DNA of 48,054 nucleotides from Bacteroidetes bacterium HGW-Bacteroidetes-14 (GTDB lineage Bacteria > Bacteroidota > Bacteroidia > Bacteroidales > UBA932): positions 1-48,054 of the forward strand of contig PHDP01000005.1 in the NCBI GenBank assembly GCA_002842655.1, in the 5' to 3' direction. The stretch's first letter is position 1; each line of letters opens with the position of its first letter. The position numbers were made by a program, and so were the translations under genes. Positions 16,342 to 24,961 of the stretch are shown here, one piece after another. The notes beneath the pieces are model-generated. The model saw only the letters and a list, made by a program, of their open reading frames with translations. It was not told where the DNA came from and made no database searches.

Positions 16342-17247
16342 TTATTTTCTTTTTGGAGACTCTCTCAGAGTATATATTTTAGAGCTCCACGGAGAGTAGT
16401 TTTTAGTTACTCTTGCAATGGTAAGGATAGTATTTTCTATATCGTGGCTTTCGCTGTCCATGCTGTAAAGATGCATAGCTGTTGAAATAGCGGCATAGAT
16501 TTCGGCTGAATTCTCCTCCTCTTTGTCTGCAACCTCTTTGCCGTGTACCTGCTCAGTTCTCTCCCTGCTCTTTTTAATATTGTATTTACCTATGTATTTG
16601 AATACAATATAAAGCAGAATTAGTGCAAGAAACACAACAGACATTGCAGTAAAGGCCATAATTCCTCCGAATGGGTCAACTCTCTTGAAGATGACAGATG
16701 CAGACTCTTTATCAACACCGGTATTGTTGGTGCTTGGAGAAGTTCTCTGCATAATCTGCCAGCCCTCTGAGCCGTCTCTGGTTCCAATACCATCGTCCAG
16801 TCTGCCATAAGAGACATTGCTGTCAAGATCCCTGCGAACCTTGATTCTGTCTATAATGGTCTTGCCGTCTGATGCTACAAACAGAATTTCATCTGACTCC
16901 TGCAGTGAAAAATTAATGTGGAAAGTACCTCTGAAAGGCTGGTTATCTGCCCAGAACAAGATATGCTGTCTTGGTTTGATTTTGGTCAGAACGTCACCTT
17001 TAGGGATTATGTATTTTGTAAGGTTTCCGGGATCATTGGTAAGGTAGCAGCCTCCAATGTTCACAGTGCCGTAGGAAGAGTTGAAAAGCTCTATCCAGCC
17101 GTTGTGCTGACCGAAGTCGTCTTCAAAGTCACTGGTGTTTATAACCAGATATTCATTGATACACATATCGGCCTGGCTCTGTGCATTAAGGTTGATACCC
17201 GCCAGCATTAAACCCGAAAACAGAAATATTTGTAATATTCTTTTCAT
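16342..17247 (-). CDS. Lamin-tail domain / OadG-type gamma (delta) subunit fusion protein
   Basis: A 301-residue protein in three parts. A signal peptide covers residues 1 to about 22. A periplasmic lamin-tail (LTD) domain covers about 27-172, with NEYLVINTS, HNGWIELFNSS, GCYLTNDP, IKPRQHILFWAD, DGKTIIDRIKV and TSPSTNN. A single membrane helix lies at about 196-217 and a charged cytoplasmic tail ends in NYSPWSSKIYTLRES. The helix plus tail resemble OadG/MmdD, the small subunit that holds decarboxylase pumps together. It lies between mmdA and mmdC. The periplasmic LTD presumably adds an extracytoplasmic contact; its partner is unknown. Confidence 0.8.
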   Translation of the reverse strand: MKRILQIFLFSGLMLAGINLNAQSQADMCINEYLVINTSDFEDDFGQHNGWIELFNSSYGTVNIGGCYLTNDPGNLTKYIIPKGDVLTKIKPRQHILFWADNQPFRGTFHINFSLQESDEILFVASDGKTIIDRIKVRRDLDSNVSYGRLDDGIGTRDGSEGWQIMQRTSPSTNNTGVDKESASVIFKRVDPFGGIMAFTAMSVVFLALILLYIVFKYIGKYNIKKSRERTEQVHGKEVADKEEENSAEIYAAISTAMHLYSMDSESHDIENTILTIARVTKNYSPWSSKIYTLRESPKRK

Positions 17248-17265
17248 TTTATCCGGATTTATTGG

Positions 17266-18819
17266 TTACAATGGAAGGTTGTCGTGCTTCTTAGGCGGAT
17301 TTGTTACCTTCTTGGTTGCAAGTTGCTGAAGTGATCTGATAATACGGAAACGAGTGTTTCTAGGCTCAATTACATCATCGATATAACCGTAACGGGCTGC
17401 ATTGAAAGGATTTGCGAATGCATCTCTGTACTCTTTCTCTTTTTCTGCTGCAAAAGCTACAGGATTTTCAGAAGCGGCAACCTCTTTTCCGTAAAGTACC
17501 TCAATAGCACCTGATGGTCCCATAACCGCAATCTCTGCAGTTGGCCATGCATAGTTGATATCTCCGCGGAGGTGCTTGCTGCTCATTACGCAGTATGCTC
17601 CACCGTATGATTTACGCAGTGTAACTGTAACCTTTGGAACGGTAGCTTCGCCGTATGCAAACAGAAGTTTGGCTCCGTGAAGAATGATTCCGCCGTACTC
17701 CTGCTGAGTGCCCGGAAGGAAGCCTGGTACATCAACCAGTGTAACCAGAGGGATATTGAATGCATCGCAAAAGCGAACAAATCTTGCAGCTTTACGTGAT
17801 GCATTGTTGTCAAGAACACCGGCAAGAACTTTAGGCTGGTTAGCAACGATACCAACAGAGATACCGTTAAAACGTGCAAAGCCTACAATAATGTTGGTTG
17901 CGTAGTCCTTGTGAACCTCAAGAAACTTATTGTCGTCAACGATAGAGCCAATAACCTCATACATGTCGTATGGCTTGTTTGGACTATCAGGTATGATTTC
18001 GTTAAGAGAATCGTCCAGCCTGTCGATAGGATCATTGGTAGGTACTACCGGAGCCTCTTCCAGGTTGTTCTGCGGAAGATAGCTCATCAGGTCACGGATA
18101 ACCTTGATACCATCCTCTTCGGTGTCAACCGCAAAGTGAGCGACACCGCTCTTGGTAGCGTGAACAGATGCACCGCCAAGTTGTTCCTGTGTTACATCTT
18201 CACCGGTAACAGTTTTCACAACTTTTGGACCGGTGAGGAACATATAACTGGTTCCCCTTGTCATAATGTTGAAGTCTGTGAGGGCAGGGGAGTAAACCGC
18301 ACCGCCGGCACATGGACCAAAGATTGCAGAAATCTGAGGAATTACACCAGATGCCAGGATATTACGCTGGAAAATTTCGGCATAACCTGCAAGTGCATTA
18401 ACTCCCTCCTGGATTCTGGCTCCGCCTGAGTCGTTAACACCAATAACAGGTGCACCCATTTTCATTGCCTGATCCATGATTTTGCAAATCTTCATTGCAA
18501 AACTTTCTGAAAGTGATCCTCCGAATACGGTAAAATCCTGTGCGAAGACATAAACAAGTCTTCCCTCAATTGTTCCGTAACCTGTTACCACACCGTCCCC
18601 GAGGAATCGCTCTTTCTCCATGCCAAAATTGGTGCAGCGGTGAGTTACGAACATGTCGAACTCCTCAAAGCTACCTTCATCCAATAGCATGTCGATTCTC
18701 TCGCGAGCTGTAAATTTACCCTTCTGGTGCTGAGAGTCTATTCTCTTCTGACCACCACCCATGCGCGCCTTTTCACGAAGCTGAATTAGCGCTTTAACCT
18801 GTTCAAGTTGCTGGCTCAT
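17266..18819 (-). CDS. mmdA: Methylmalonyl-CoA decarboxylase alpha subunit (carboxyltransferase)
   Basis: A 517-residue acyl-CoA carboxyltransferase of the crotonase-like beta type. Visible motifs are [13 protein letters not shown] near 128-140, the oxyanion-loop region [13 protein letters not shown] near 168-180, a C-terminal half with [26 protein letters not shown], and [16 protein letters not shown]. It transfers the carboxyl group of (S)-methylmalonyl-CoA to biotin, giving propionyl-CoA. The next genes encode an OadG-like subunit, a biotin carrier and an OadB subunit, so the decarboxylase pump is favoured over propionyl-CoA carboxylase, whose biotin carboxylase partner is absent. Confidence 0.93.
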   Translation of the reverse strand: MSQQLEQVKALIQLREKARMGGGQKRIDSQHQKGKFTARERIDMLLDEGSFEEFDMFVTHRCTNFGMEKERFLGDGVVTGYGTIEGRLVYVFAQDFTVFGGSLSESFAMKICKIMDQAMKMGAPVIGVNDSGGARIQEGVNALAGYAEIFQRNILASGVIPQISAIFGPCAGGAVYSPALTDFNIMTRGTSYMFLTGPKVVKTVTGEDVTQEQLGGASVHATKSGVAHFAVDTEEDGIKVIRDLMSYLPQNNLEEAPVVPTNDPIDRLDDSLNEIIPDSPNKPYDMYEVIGSIVDDNKFLEVHKDYATNIIVGFARFNGISVGIVANQPKVLAGVLDNNASRKAARFVRFCDAFNIPLVTLVDVPGFLPGTQQEYGGIILHGAKLLFAYGEATVPKVTVTLRKSYGGAYCVMSSKHLRGDINYAWPTAEIAVMGPSGAIEVLYGKEVAASENPVAFAAEKEKEYRDAFANPFNAARYGYIDDVIEPRNTRFRIIRSLQQLATKKVTNPPKKHDNLPL

Positions 18820-18844
18820 TTCTCTAACCTTTTATATTTATTAA

Positions 18845-19267
18845 TTAGCAGTTTTCTTTGCCTGGATCTTCGCACAGTTCTGTAAGAACTCCTACGGTTG
18901 ATTTTGGATGCAGGAAGGCGATATTAAGTCCTTCTGCGCCTTTGCGCGGGGTTTTGTCAATGAGTTGTACTCCTTTTTCTGCAAGCTCGTCAAGAGACTT
19001 CTGAACACCATCTTCAGTTGCAAATGCAAGGTGGTGAATTCCCTCTCCCTTCTTCTCAATGAATTTACCTATAGGTCCTTCCGGGTCTGTGCTCTCCAGA
19101 AGTTCAATCTTTGTCTGGCCAATTTTAAAAAACGCAGTTTTAACCTTTTGATCGGTTACCTCTTCTACAGCATAACACTTAAGCCCAAGAATACCTTCAT
19201 AGTAAGGAATGGCAGTTTCCAATGACTTTACTGCAATACCGATATGCTCAATATGCGACAGTTTCAT
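18845..19267 (-). CDS. mce: Methylmalonyl-CoA epimerase
   Basis: A 140-residue vicinal-oxygen-chelate protein with two betaalphabetabetabeta modules. Metal ligands are visible in [10 protein letters not shown] at the N-terminus, [10 protein letters not shown] in the middle, and the glutamate of LTELCED at the end. It interconverts (R)- and (S)-methylmalonyl-CoA, linking methylmalonyl-CoA mutase to the decarboxylase encoded by the next gene, 25 bases downstream. It is the first gene of the operon, with a clear TTTG-N20-TACCTTTG promoter. The mutase itself is not in the window. Confidence 0.93.
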   Translation of the reverse strand: MKLSHIEHIGIAVKSLETAIPYYEGILGLKCYAVEEVTDQKVKTAFFKIGQTKIELLESTDPEGPIGKFIEKKGEGIHHLAFATEDGVQKSLDELAEKGVQLIDKTPRKGAEGLNIAFLHPKSTVGVLTELCEDPGKENC

Positions 19268-19312
19268 AACAAATTGTAATTAGTTGATTGAAAATTATAA
19301 GTAAATATCCCG

Positions 19313-19344
19313 CAAAGGTAAAAATTAATTAATGGTAAGACAAA
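19313..19344 (-). promoter_or_regulatory. Promoter of the mce-mmd operon (TTTG-N20-TACCTTTG)
   Basis: On the minus strand TTTG (19344-19341) and TACCTTTG (19320-19313) are 20 bases apart. The -7 box ends 45 bases before the mce ATG, and the promoter follows the yebC terminator. Confidence 0.75.
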
Positions 19345-19346
19345 AA

Positions 19347-19374
19347 AAAGTGGTCCATTTTTTGGACCACTTTT
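19347..19374 (-). terminator. Terminator of the TPR-yebC operon
   Basis: AAAGTGGTCC (19347-19356) and GGACCACTTT (19364-19373) form a perfect 10-bp stem. On the minus strand it ends in a run of T. It lies 25 bases after the yebC stop. Confidence 0.85.
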
Positions 19375-19398
19375 CACTTTCACCAATTAAAAATATAA

Positions 19399-20112
19399 TT
19401 AGTTTGCCATTGTATGGTATACATTCTGGACATCATCGTCATTTTCAAATCTTTCGATTAGTTTTCCGATCTCTGCCTTCTGCTCGTCAGTCAGTTTTTT
19501 AAGTTCTACAGTAGGGATTCTTTCGAATGAACCTGAGATAAGTTCATATCCCTTCTCCTCAATAAATTTCTGAATTGAACCGTATGATTCGAATGCTCCG
19601 TAAATCATGATTGACTCTTCGTCAGGAAATACCTCTTCTGCACCAAAATCGATAAGTTCAAGTTCCAGCTCCTCTACATCAATTCCAGTATCCTTGATTT
19701 TGAAAACACATTTCTTTTCAAACATAAACTCAACGCTTCCGGATGTGCCCAGAGAGCCGTTAAGTTTATTGAAGTAGCTGCGGACATTTGCCACAGTTCT
19801 TGTTGTGTTGTCGGTAGCAGTTTCAATGAGGAAAGCTATACCGTGAGGGCCGTATCCTTCGTAAACTACCTCTTTGTAGTCTGAATGATCCTTTTCAACA
19901 GCACGTTTGATTGCTCTCTCAACATTCTCCTTTGGCATGTTCTCTGAACGTGCAGAGGAGATAAGAGCTCTCAGACGAGGATTGTTATCCGGGTCTGTGC
20001 CGCCTGATTTGGCAGCCATGGTTATCTCTTTTCCGAGGCGGGTGAATATCTTTGCCATATTCCCCCATCTCTTGAACTTTCTCTCTTTGCGAAATTCAAA
20101 TGCTCTTCCCAT
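19399..20112 (-). CDS. yebC: YebC/PmpR family regulatory protein (TACO1-like)
   Basis: A 237-residue protein beginning MGRAFEFRKERKFKRWGNMAKIFTRLGKEI, the typical basic N-terminus of YebC proteins. Family blocks follow: NPRLRALISSARSENMPKENVERAI (split around 43-67), YEGYGPHGIAFLIE near 90, and NVRSYFNKLNGSLGTSGSV near 110. Members act as DNA-binding regulators or translation factors that relieve ribosome stalling on proline stretches. The gene lies 13 bases downstream of the TPR gene and ends with a good terminator. Confidence 0.92.
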   Translation of the reverse strand: MGRAFEFRKERKFKRWGNMAKIFTRLGKEITMAAKSGGTDPDNNPRLRALISSARSENMPKENVERAIKRAVEKDHSDYKEVVYEGYGPHGIAFLIETATDNTTRTVANVRSYFNKLNGSLGTSGSVEFMFEKKCVFKIKDTGIDVEELELELIDFGAEEVFPDEESIMIYGAFESYGSIQKFIEEKGYELISGSFERIPTVELKKLTDEQKAEIGKLIERFENDDDVQNVYHTMAN

Positions 20113-20125
20113 TGTAATCGGTAAC

Positions 20126-20812
20126 TTAGTTCTGAGGCTGAGCTGCTACAGCCAGTCTTGCAATGTATTTATCAATTTCAATACCCTCAACAGTCTGCGG
20201 GTATTTTGCCTTAATCTCTTCGTATGCAGAAAGTGCCTTTGCGCTCTCTCCCAGCTCTTCATACATGATACCTGCTTTCAGAAGGTAACCTGCAGCAAGC
20301 GGGTTTTCTGCAACTTCTGCTGCTTTTATATACTGAGAAACGGCCTCTTTATAATTCTGAAGTCCTGCATATGCATCGCCAATGTTGCAGATTGCACGCG
20401 CCTTAAGAACCACATCGTCTCCGTCATATTTCTTCAGATATGAGATAGCACTCTCGTAGTTTCCAAGCTGAAGTTCTGAGATGCCGGCATAAAGATATAC
20501 TGCCTCTCCGGCGTTTTTGCCGTATTCATCAATAATTTGCTTGAATCCGAGTGAATTGCCATCACCGTTCAGGGCAACTGCAAACGAATCGGCACGAAAA
20601 TGCTGCTCAGCCACAAATGTTTGCGCAAGAGCTTCGTTAATAAGCGGTTTACGGTAAAGGTGCTGATATGCAAATCCTATTGCAGTAATGCCAAGGATGG
20701 CTACTGCTGTGTAGATAAGCGGCTTCTTGTACTTTTCAATGAAGTGTTCTGTTGTATTCAGGGCTTGTTCTACAGATTGCTCCGGATCCTGGTGTTGATT
20801 TTTCTTTGACAT
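20126..20812 (-). CDS. Membrane-anchored tetratricopeptide repeat protein (YfgM-like)
   Basis: A 228-residue protein with a short cytoplasmic N-terminus (MSKKNQHQDPEQSVEQAL), one membrane helix at about 34-50 (LIYTAVAILGITAIGFAY), and tetratricopeptide-like helical repeats at about 95-215 (KNAGEAVYLYAGISELQLGN, ARAICNIGDAYAGLQNY, GYLLKAGIMYEELGES). The layout resembles YfgM, a periplasmic chaperone-network protein tied to the Sec translocon, though many unrelated TPR proteins share it. It is co-transcribed with yebC and starts from a -7 box 24 bases upstream of the ATG. Confidence 0.8.
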   Translation of the reverse strand: MSKKNQHQDPEQSVEQALNTTEHFIEKYKKPLIYTAVAILGITAIGFAYQHLYRKPLINEALAQTFVAEQHFRADSFAVALNGDGNSLGFKQIIDEYGKNAGEAVYLYAGISELQLGNYESAISYLKKYDGDDVVLKARAICNIGDAYAGLQNYKEAVSQYIKAAEVAENPLAAGYLLKAGIMYEELGESAKALSAYEEIKAKYPQTVEGIEIDKYIARLAVAAQPQN

Positions 20813-20836
20813 CTCTTGATTTTTTTAAGCAGGGTG

Positions 20837-20866
20837 CAAAATTACAATATTTTGTCTAATCTCAAA
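20837..20866 (-). promoter_or_regulatory. Promoter of the TPR-yebC operon
   Basis: Minus-strand TTTG (20866-20863), an 18-base spacer and TAATTTTG (20844-20837) lie upstream of the ATG at 20812. The region is shared with the divergent recF promoter. Confidence 0.6.
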
Positions 20867-20886
20867 TTTTTAATCGATAAAAGTAA

Positions 20887-20894
20887 TAACTTTG
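20887..20894 (+). promoter_or_regulatory. -7 box of the recF operon
   Basis: Plus-strand TAACTTTG fits TAnnTTTG and ends 18 bases before the recF ATG at 20913. No TTTG is found at the ideal -33 distance. Confidence 0.55.
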
Positions 20895-20912
20895 TGGAAG
20901 AAAATATATTAA

Positions 20913-22001
20913 ATGTACCTAAGAAGGATTACCGTCAATAATTTCAAGAACATCAGGGCGGCGGCGGCAGATTTTTCACCCAAGCTAAACTGCATTACAG
21001 GAATGAACGGATCCGGCAAAACAAACTTGCTGGATGCGATATATTACCTCTCTATGTCCAAAAGTTACTTTTCGAACCAGGACATTTACACAATCACCCA
21101 TGATGAAGAGAACTCTGCAGTTACCGGAGACTACTCAAGAGAGGACGGAACATCAGAAAAAATTGCACTTTCACTCAGCAAAGAGGGTGAGAAGTGCGTA
21201 AAGAGAAACGGAAAAAGCTATCAGAGACTGGCAGACCACATTGGTTTAATTCCAATTGTCATGGTCTCTCCGTATGATACTTGTCTTATAAACGAATCGG
21301 GGGAGGAGAGGCGCAAGTTTCTGAATGCCATGATTTCGCAGACAGACAGAGAATATCTCAGAAGAGTTCAGAATTACAACCAGCTTCTTGCACAGAGAAA
21401 TAAACTGCTCAAGGGAAACTCAGTTTATCCAGATTTGCTTGAAACGCTCTCAGAAAGATTGTCTTACAATGCCTCATATATTTTCGAAGCGAGAAGGAGT
21501 TTTATTAAGGACTTCGTTCCTCACGTTGAGAAATACTACGGCCAGATATCAGGCGGAAGCGAAGTTATAGGGATTGATTATAAATCGGACCTGGAAAGAG
21601 CTCCAATGGAAGAGCTGCTCATCTCTTCACTTGAAAGGGATAAGGTGTTAAAATATACATCTGCAGGAATTCACCGGGATGATCTTGGTTTTACTATGAA
21701 CGGGAATCCTATCCGTAAGGTTGGCTCCCAGGGTCAGCAGAAGTCTTTTCTTATTTCGCTTAAGCTGGCTCAGTACTCAATTTTCAGGGACCTTCACGGA
21801 AAAAGTCCTGTTCTGTTACTCGATGATGTTTTTGATAAGCTTGATATGAACAGGGTTGAGTATCTGCTTAACCTGGTCGCATCAGATTATTTTGGGCAGA
21901 TCTTTATTACAGACAGCAATAAGGTCAGAATTGGAGAAATCCTAGGAAAGATTGACGGAGATTCAAAATATATAGAGGTATCAGGAGGAGTGATATTATG
22001 A
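20913..22001 (+). CDS. recF: DNA replication and repair protein RecF
   Basis: A 362-residue SMC-like ATPase. It begins MYLRRITVNNFKNIRAA, has the Walker A GMNGSGKTNLLDAIYYLS at about 30-47, the family signature GSQGQQKSFLISLKLAQY near 271, and Walker B PVLLLDDVFDKLD near 298. RecF loads RecA on gapped DNA with RecO and RecR. The next gene, encoding a DUF721 protein, overlaps it by 4 bases. dnaA and dnaN are not in the window, so this is a separate recF locus and not a classical origin cluster. Confidence 0.96.
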   Translation: MYLRRITVNNFKNIRAAAADFSPKLNCITGMNGSGKTNLLDAIYYLSMSKSYFSNQDIYTITHDEENSAVTGDYSREDGTSEKIALSLSKEGEKCVKRNGKSYQRLADHIGLIPIVMVSPYDTCLINESGEERRKFLNAMISQTDREYLRRVQNYNQLLAQRNKLLKGNSVYPDLLETLSERLSYNASYIFEARRSFIKDFVPHVEKYYGQISGGSEVIGIDYKSDLERAPMEELLISSLERDKVLKYTSAGIHRDDLGFTMNGNPIRKVGSQGQQKSFLISLKLAQYSIFRDLHGKSPVLLLDDVFDKLDMNRVEYLLNLVASDYFGQIFITDSNKVRIGEILGKIDGDSKYIEVSGGVIL

Positions 22002-22288
22002 AGAGAAAGGATTTTATGAAGATTGGAGATGTCATTCCTGATTATATAAAAGTGATGGGAATTGCCGGAGCACTTGTGGCCAGCAAGGTTTGCGCCGCAT
22101 TTGATGAAGCAGTGGGAGCGACTATCAGAAAATATGTTGTCTCCAGGGAGTTCAAAGGAGGAAAACTCTTTGTAAGTATGAACTCTTCAGTTGCCCGTGA
22201 TGCTGCTTCAAAAATGAAGAATCAGATTATTCAGTCAGTTAATGAAAGATTGGAAAATTCAGTATTGAAAGAGATAATATTTCGCTGA
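21998..22288 (+). CDS. DUF721 / DciA-like protein
   Basis: A 96-residue protein beginning MKRKDFMKIGDVIPDYIKVM. It has the compact DUF721 fold pattern (ALVASKVCAAFDEAVGATIRKYV, then GGKLFVSMNSSVARDAASKMKNQIIQSVNERL, each interrupted around residue 45). DUF721 includes DciA, the ancestral loader or assistant of replicative helicase DnaB in bacteria without DnaC. It is translationally coupled to recF, a frequent pairing in Bacteroidota that supports a replication or repair role. The DciA identity is inferred from the family and context. Confidence 0.82.
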   Translation: MKRKDFMKIGDVIPDYIKVMGIAGALVASKVCAAFDEAVGATIRKYVVSREFKGGKLFVSMNSSVARDAASKMKNQIIQSVNERLENSVLKEIIFR

Positions 22289-22311
22289 ATTTTACTTAAT
22301 AACAACATATT

Positions 22312-23484
22312 ATGGAGAGAAGACCCAGAATTGCGGCGGACTCAGATATACCATTCTTGAATGGCATAATTGAGCCATATGCAGATGTTGTCTATTTAAA
22401 GGGAAAGGATATGACCAGGGAGAGCATTGGTGAGGCCGATGCCCTTATTATCCGCACAAGGACCAAATGCAACAGAGAACTGCTTGAGGGAACAAATGTA
22501 AAATTCATTGCATCGGCCACAATTGGCAGCGACCACGCAGATCTTGACTATTGCCGCAGCAGGGGTATCTTCTTTACTAATGCTGCAGGATGCAATGCAT
22601 GGGGAGTTGTTCAGTATGTCATGACAGCAATATTCTGCTCTTTTTCCAAAAGAGATCAGAATCCGCAGGGACTGACCCTTGGTATTGTTGGAGCCGGGAA
22701 TGTGGGGGAGAGGCTCGCAAAAACAGCAGAACTTGCAGGGTTCAGGGTTTTGAGGTGTGATCCGCCGGTACAGTCACTTCTTGAAAATGATCCGGCTTAT
22801 TTTTCAATTGCCGCAGCATCATTGAGGGGAGACGGAGGAAAATTCAGAATAGACAGGTCAAAACTCAAAGCAGGCGATTTCTGTACCCTGGAACAACTGC
22901 TTAAGGAATCAGATATCGTCTCATTGCATGTTCCTCTTAATAAAGAGACAGAGGGAATGGCCGGAAATTCATTCTTTGAAAGCATGAAAAACGGAGCGAT
23001 GTTTATTAACTCCTCGAGGGGGGAGGTTCTGAATGAGGCGGCACTCCTTAAAATCAGGCATAAGTTTGCATCAGTTGTAATTGATGTCTGGAGCGGAGAA
23101 CCGCAAATCTGCGAAGATTTGCTTCATTCTGCAGATATAGCTACACCGCACATTGCAGGATATTCCCTCCAGGGAAAGATAAATGCCACCGTAATGTCAG
23201 TAAACAGCATCGGGAGATTTCTTGGGATTGAAGATCTGGCACTCTATGACATGGAATACCCGGTATTAAGGGATCCGGACTTCAGGCCTGACAAAACAGG
23301 TACCTGGTTCAGCAATATGTCCGGGCTCTTTGCATCTCATTACGATATAGAAAAAGACAGTACTGCATTGAAAAACTCACCAGGCTCATTTGAAGAGCTG
23401 CGGGAAAATTATGCATACAGAAATGAATATTCAGAAAGTGTGTTTGAGTTAATTGAAATCATAAACAAAAGAGAGTATGTTTAA
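22312..23484 (+). CDS. pdxB: Erythronate-4-phosphate dehydrogenase
   Basis: A 390-residue D-isomer-specific 2-hydroxyacid dehydrogenase. The Rossmann motif LGIVGAGNVGERLAK lies near residue 123. Catalytic positions are Arg in INSSRGEVLNE, Glu in DVWSGEP and His in ATPHIAGYS. The early IRTRTKCNRELLEG and TIGSDHADLDYC are PdxB-like, and the C-terminal extension matches PdxB length (about 380). It oxidises 4-phosphoerythronate in the DXP-independent-start branch of pyridoxal phosphate synthesis. It follows the DUF721 gene by 23 bases and overlaps the DUF4301 gene by 8. Confidence 0.9.
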   Translation: MERRPRIAADSDIPFLNGIIEPYADVVYLKGKDMTRESIGEADALIIRTRTKCNRELLEGTNVKFIASATIGSDHADLDYCRSRGIFFTNAAGCNAWGVVQYVMTAIFCSFSKRDQNPQGLTLGIVGAGNVGERLAKTAELAGFRVLRCDPPVQSLLENDPAYFSIAAASLRGDGGKFRIDRSKLKAGDFCTLEQLLKESDIVSLHVPLNKETEGMAGNSFFESMKNGAMFINSSRGEVLNEAALLKIRHKFASVVIDVWSGEPQICEDLLHSADIATPHIAGYSLQGKINATVMSVNSIGRFLGIEDLALYDMEYPVLRDPDFRPDKTGTWFSNMSGLFASHYDIEKDSTALKNSPGSFEELRENYAYRNEYSESVFELIEIINKREYV

Positions 23485-24961
23485 TCAGGGCGATCTCAGA
23501 CAGTTTGAAGAGGCAGGAATCCATGCAGACACAGTAAGCACCCAGCTGGAACATTTCAAAACAGGCTTTCCCTTTCCTGAAATTATTGCTCCTGCAGCAA
23601 AAGGCAGTGGAATTCAGGTAATGAACAGAGCTGAGAGGGAAGAGGCAATGGCTGCCTTTGCCGGTTTTAGGGGTAATGCAGAAAAATTTGTACCGGCATC
23701 AGGCGCTGCAACAAGGATGTTTAAAGAGCTTTTTGACGCAAAGGCACTACTGGAAAGGGGAGAAGAGATTAAGGAGGGCTCATCTGCCTCTCTCTTTTTT
23801 GCAGAATTAGATAGCTTCGCATTTTACAGTGAACTCTCTGCATTGCCGGGTTTTTCGAAAACTGTTAAAGCGGATGTCATCACCTTGCTTCTGGATGAAA
23901 AGGGGCTCAATTATGGTTCACTTCCAAAGGGATTGCTTAAGTTTCACAAATACGGTAATAAGTCCAGAACACCTTATGAGGAGCATCTGCTTGAGGCTGC
24001 TGAATATACAGTAAATCGCTCAGACGAGGCCAGGGTTACCTTTTCTGTTTCACCGGAACATCTGGGCTCTTTTAAGGAACTTGAAAACAGTGTTAAACCT
24101 GTTTACGAGCAATTATTAAAAACCAGATTTGACATAAGCTACACGCTGCAGAAAAGGTCAACAGATACGGTAGCTGCAGACCCTGAAAACAGGCCTTTCC
24201 GGAAATCCGACGGCTCAATCCTCTTCAGGCCCGGCGGGCATGGCGCACTTATCGAAAACCTGAATGAAACAGAGAGTGAAATTGTTTTTATCAAAAACAT
24301 AGACAATGTCTCCAGAGAGGAAAATTTGCCCCTGGTTTCAGAATGGAAAAAAATTCTGGGAGGCAAACTTCTGCTAATCAGAGAAAGAATATTCGGTTAT
24401 CTCGAGAAACTTGACGGAGAGTTTAATCCTGAATTGAACAAAGAGGTGGAGGAATTCCTTGAAAAGACATTTTGTATAAAATTACCGTCTCTTCCTCAGA
24501 AACTGTATAAAGATTTTATTATAGCCAAACTCAACAGACCAGTCAGAGTATGCGGAATGGTTAAAAACCAGGGAGAACCCGGCGGAGGGCCTTTTATTGT
24601 TAGAGATGCAGACGGATCTACATCTCTTCAGATTCTTGAAAGTGCTCAGATTAATTTTAATGACCCCGTGCAAAAAGAGAGATTCTCTCACTCTACGCAC
24701 TTCAATCCGGTAGATATTGTCTGTTCTCTGACAGATTACAAAGGCAACAGATTTAACCTTATGAAATATGTAGACCAGGAGACCGGATTCATATCTTATA
24801 AAAGCTACGAAGGGCGTCCTCTGAAGGCTCTGGAACTTCCCGGCCTGTGGAACGGGGCCATGAGCAACTGGAATACTGCATTTATTGAGGTACCTGTTGA
24901 GACATTCTCGCCTGTTAAGAGTGTAATGGACCTGCTCAGGCCAGAACACAGGGAGAGCTAA
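23477..24961 (+). CDS. DUF4301 domain-containing protein
   Basis: A 494-residue soluble protein of the DUF4301 family, mostly confined to Bacteroidota. Recognisable stretches include FVPASGAATRMFKELFDA near 71-88, PKGLLKFHKYGNKSRTPYEEHL near 153 (broken in the family profile), SILFRPGGHGALIENLNE near 250, and a VCGMVKNQGEPGGGPF segment near 355. The ASGAATRM and GLLKFH patterns recall nucleotidyltransferase or sugar-phosphate-binding loops, but no function is established that I know of. It overlaps pdxB by 8 bases, hinting at a link to PLP or sugar-phosphate metabolism. Its stop overlaps the convergent anti-sigma gene. Confidence 0.82.
   Translation: MFNQGDLRQFEEAGIHADTVSTQLEHFKTGFPFPEIIAPAAKGSGIQVMNRAEREEAMAAFAGFRGNAEKFVPASGAATRMFKELFDAKALLERGEEIKEGSSASLFFAELDSFAFYSELSALPGFSKTVKADVITLLLDEKGLNYGSLPKGLLKFHKYGNKSRTPYEEHLLEAAEYTVNRSDEARVTFSVSPEHLGSFKELENSVKPVYEQLLKTRFDISYTLQKRSTDTVAADPENRPFRKSDGSILFRPGGHGALIENLNETESEIVFIKNIDNVSREENLPLVSEWKKILGGKLLLIRERIFGYLEKLDGEFNPELNKEVEEFLEKTFCIKLPSLPQKLYKDFIIAKLNRPVRVCGMVKNQGEPGGGPFIVRDADGSTSLQILESAQINFNDPVQKERFSHSTHFNPVDIVCSLTDYKGNRFNLMKYVDQETGFISYKSYEGRPLKALELPGLWNGAMSNWNTAFIEVPVETFSPVKSVMDLLRPEHRES

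Noticed and set aside
16342-17247. Frameshift or chimeric assembly joining two genes
   Set aside because: The frame is continuous, with a signal peptide, membrane helix and tail in a sensible topology, and the spacing to both neighbours is operon-like.
17911-18429. 172-codon plus-strand open frame opposite mmdA
   Set aside because: It is a shadow of a conserved coding sequence with no promoter or family resemblance.
20813-20912. Replication origin next to recF
   Set aside because: No dnaA, dnaN or DnaA-box cluster is visible; the 100 bases hold two divergent promoters only.
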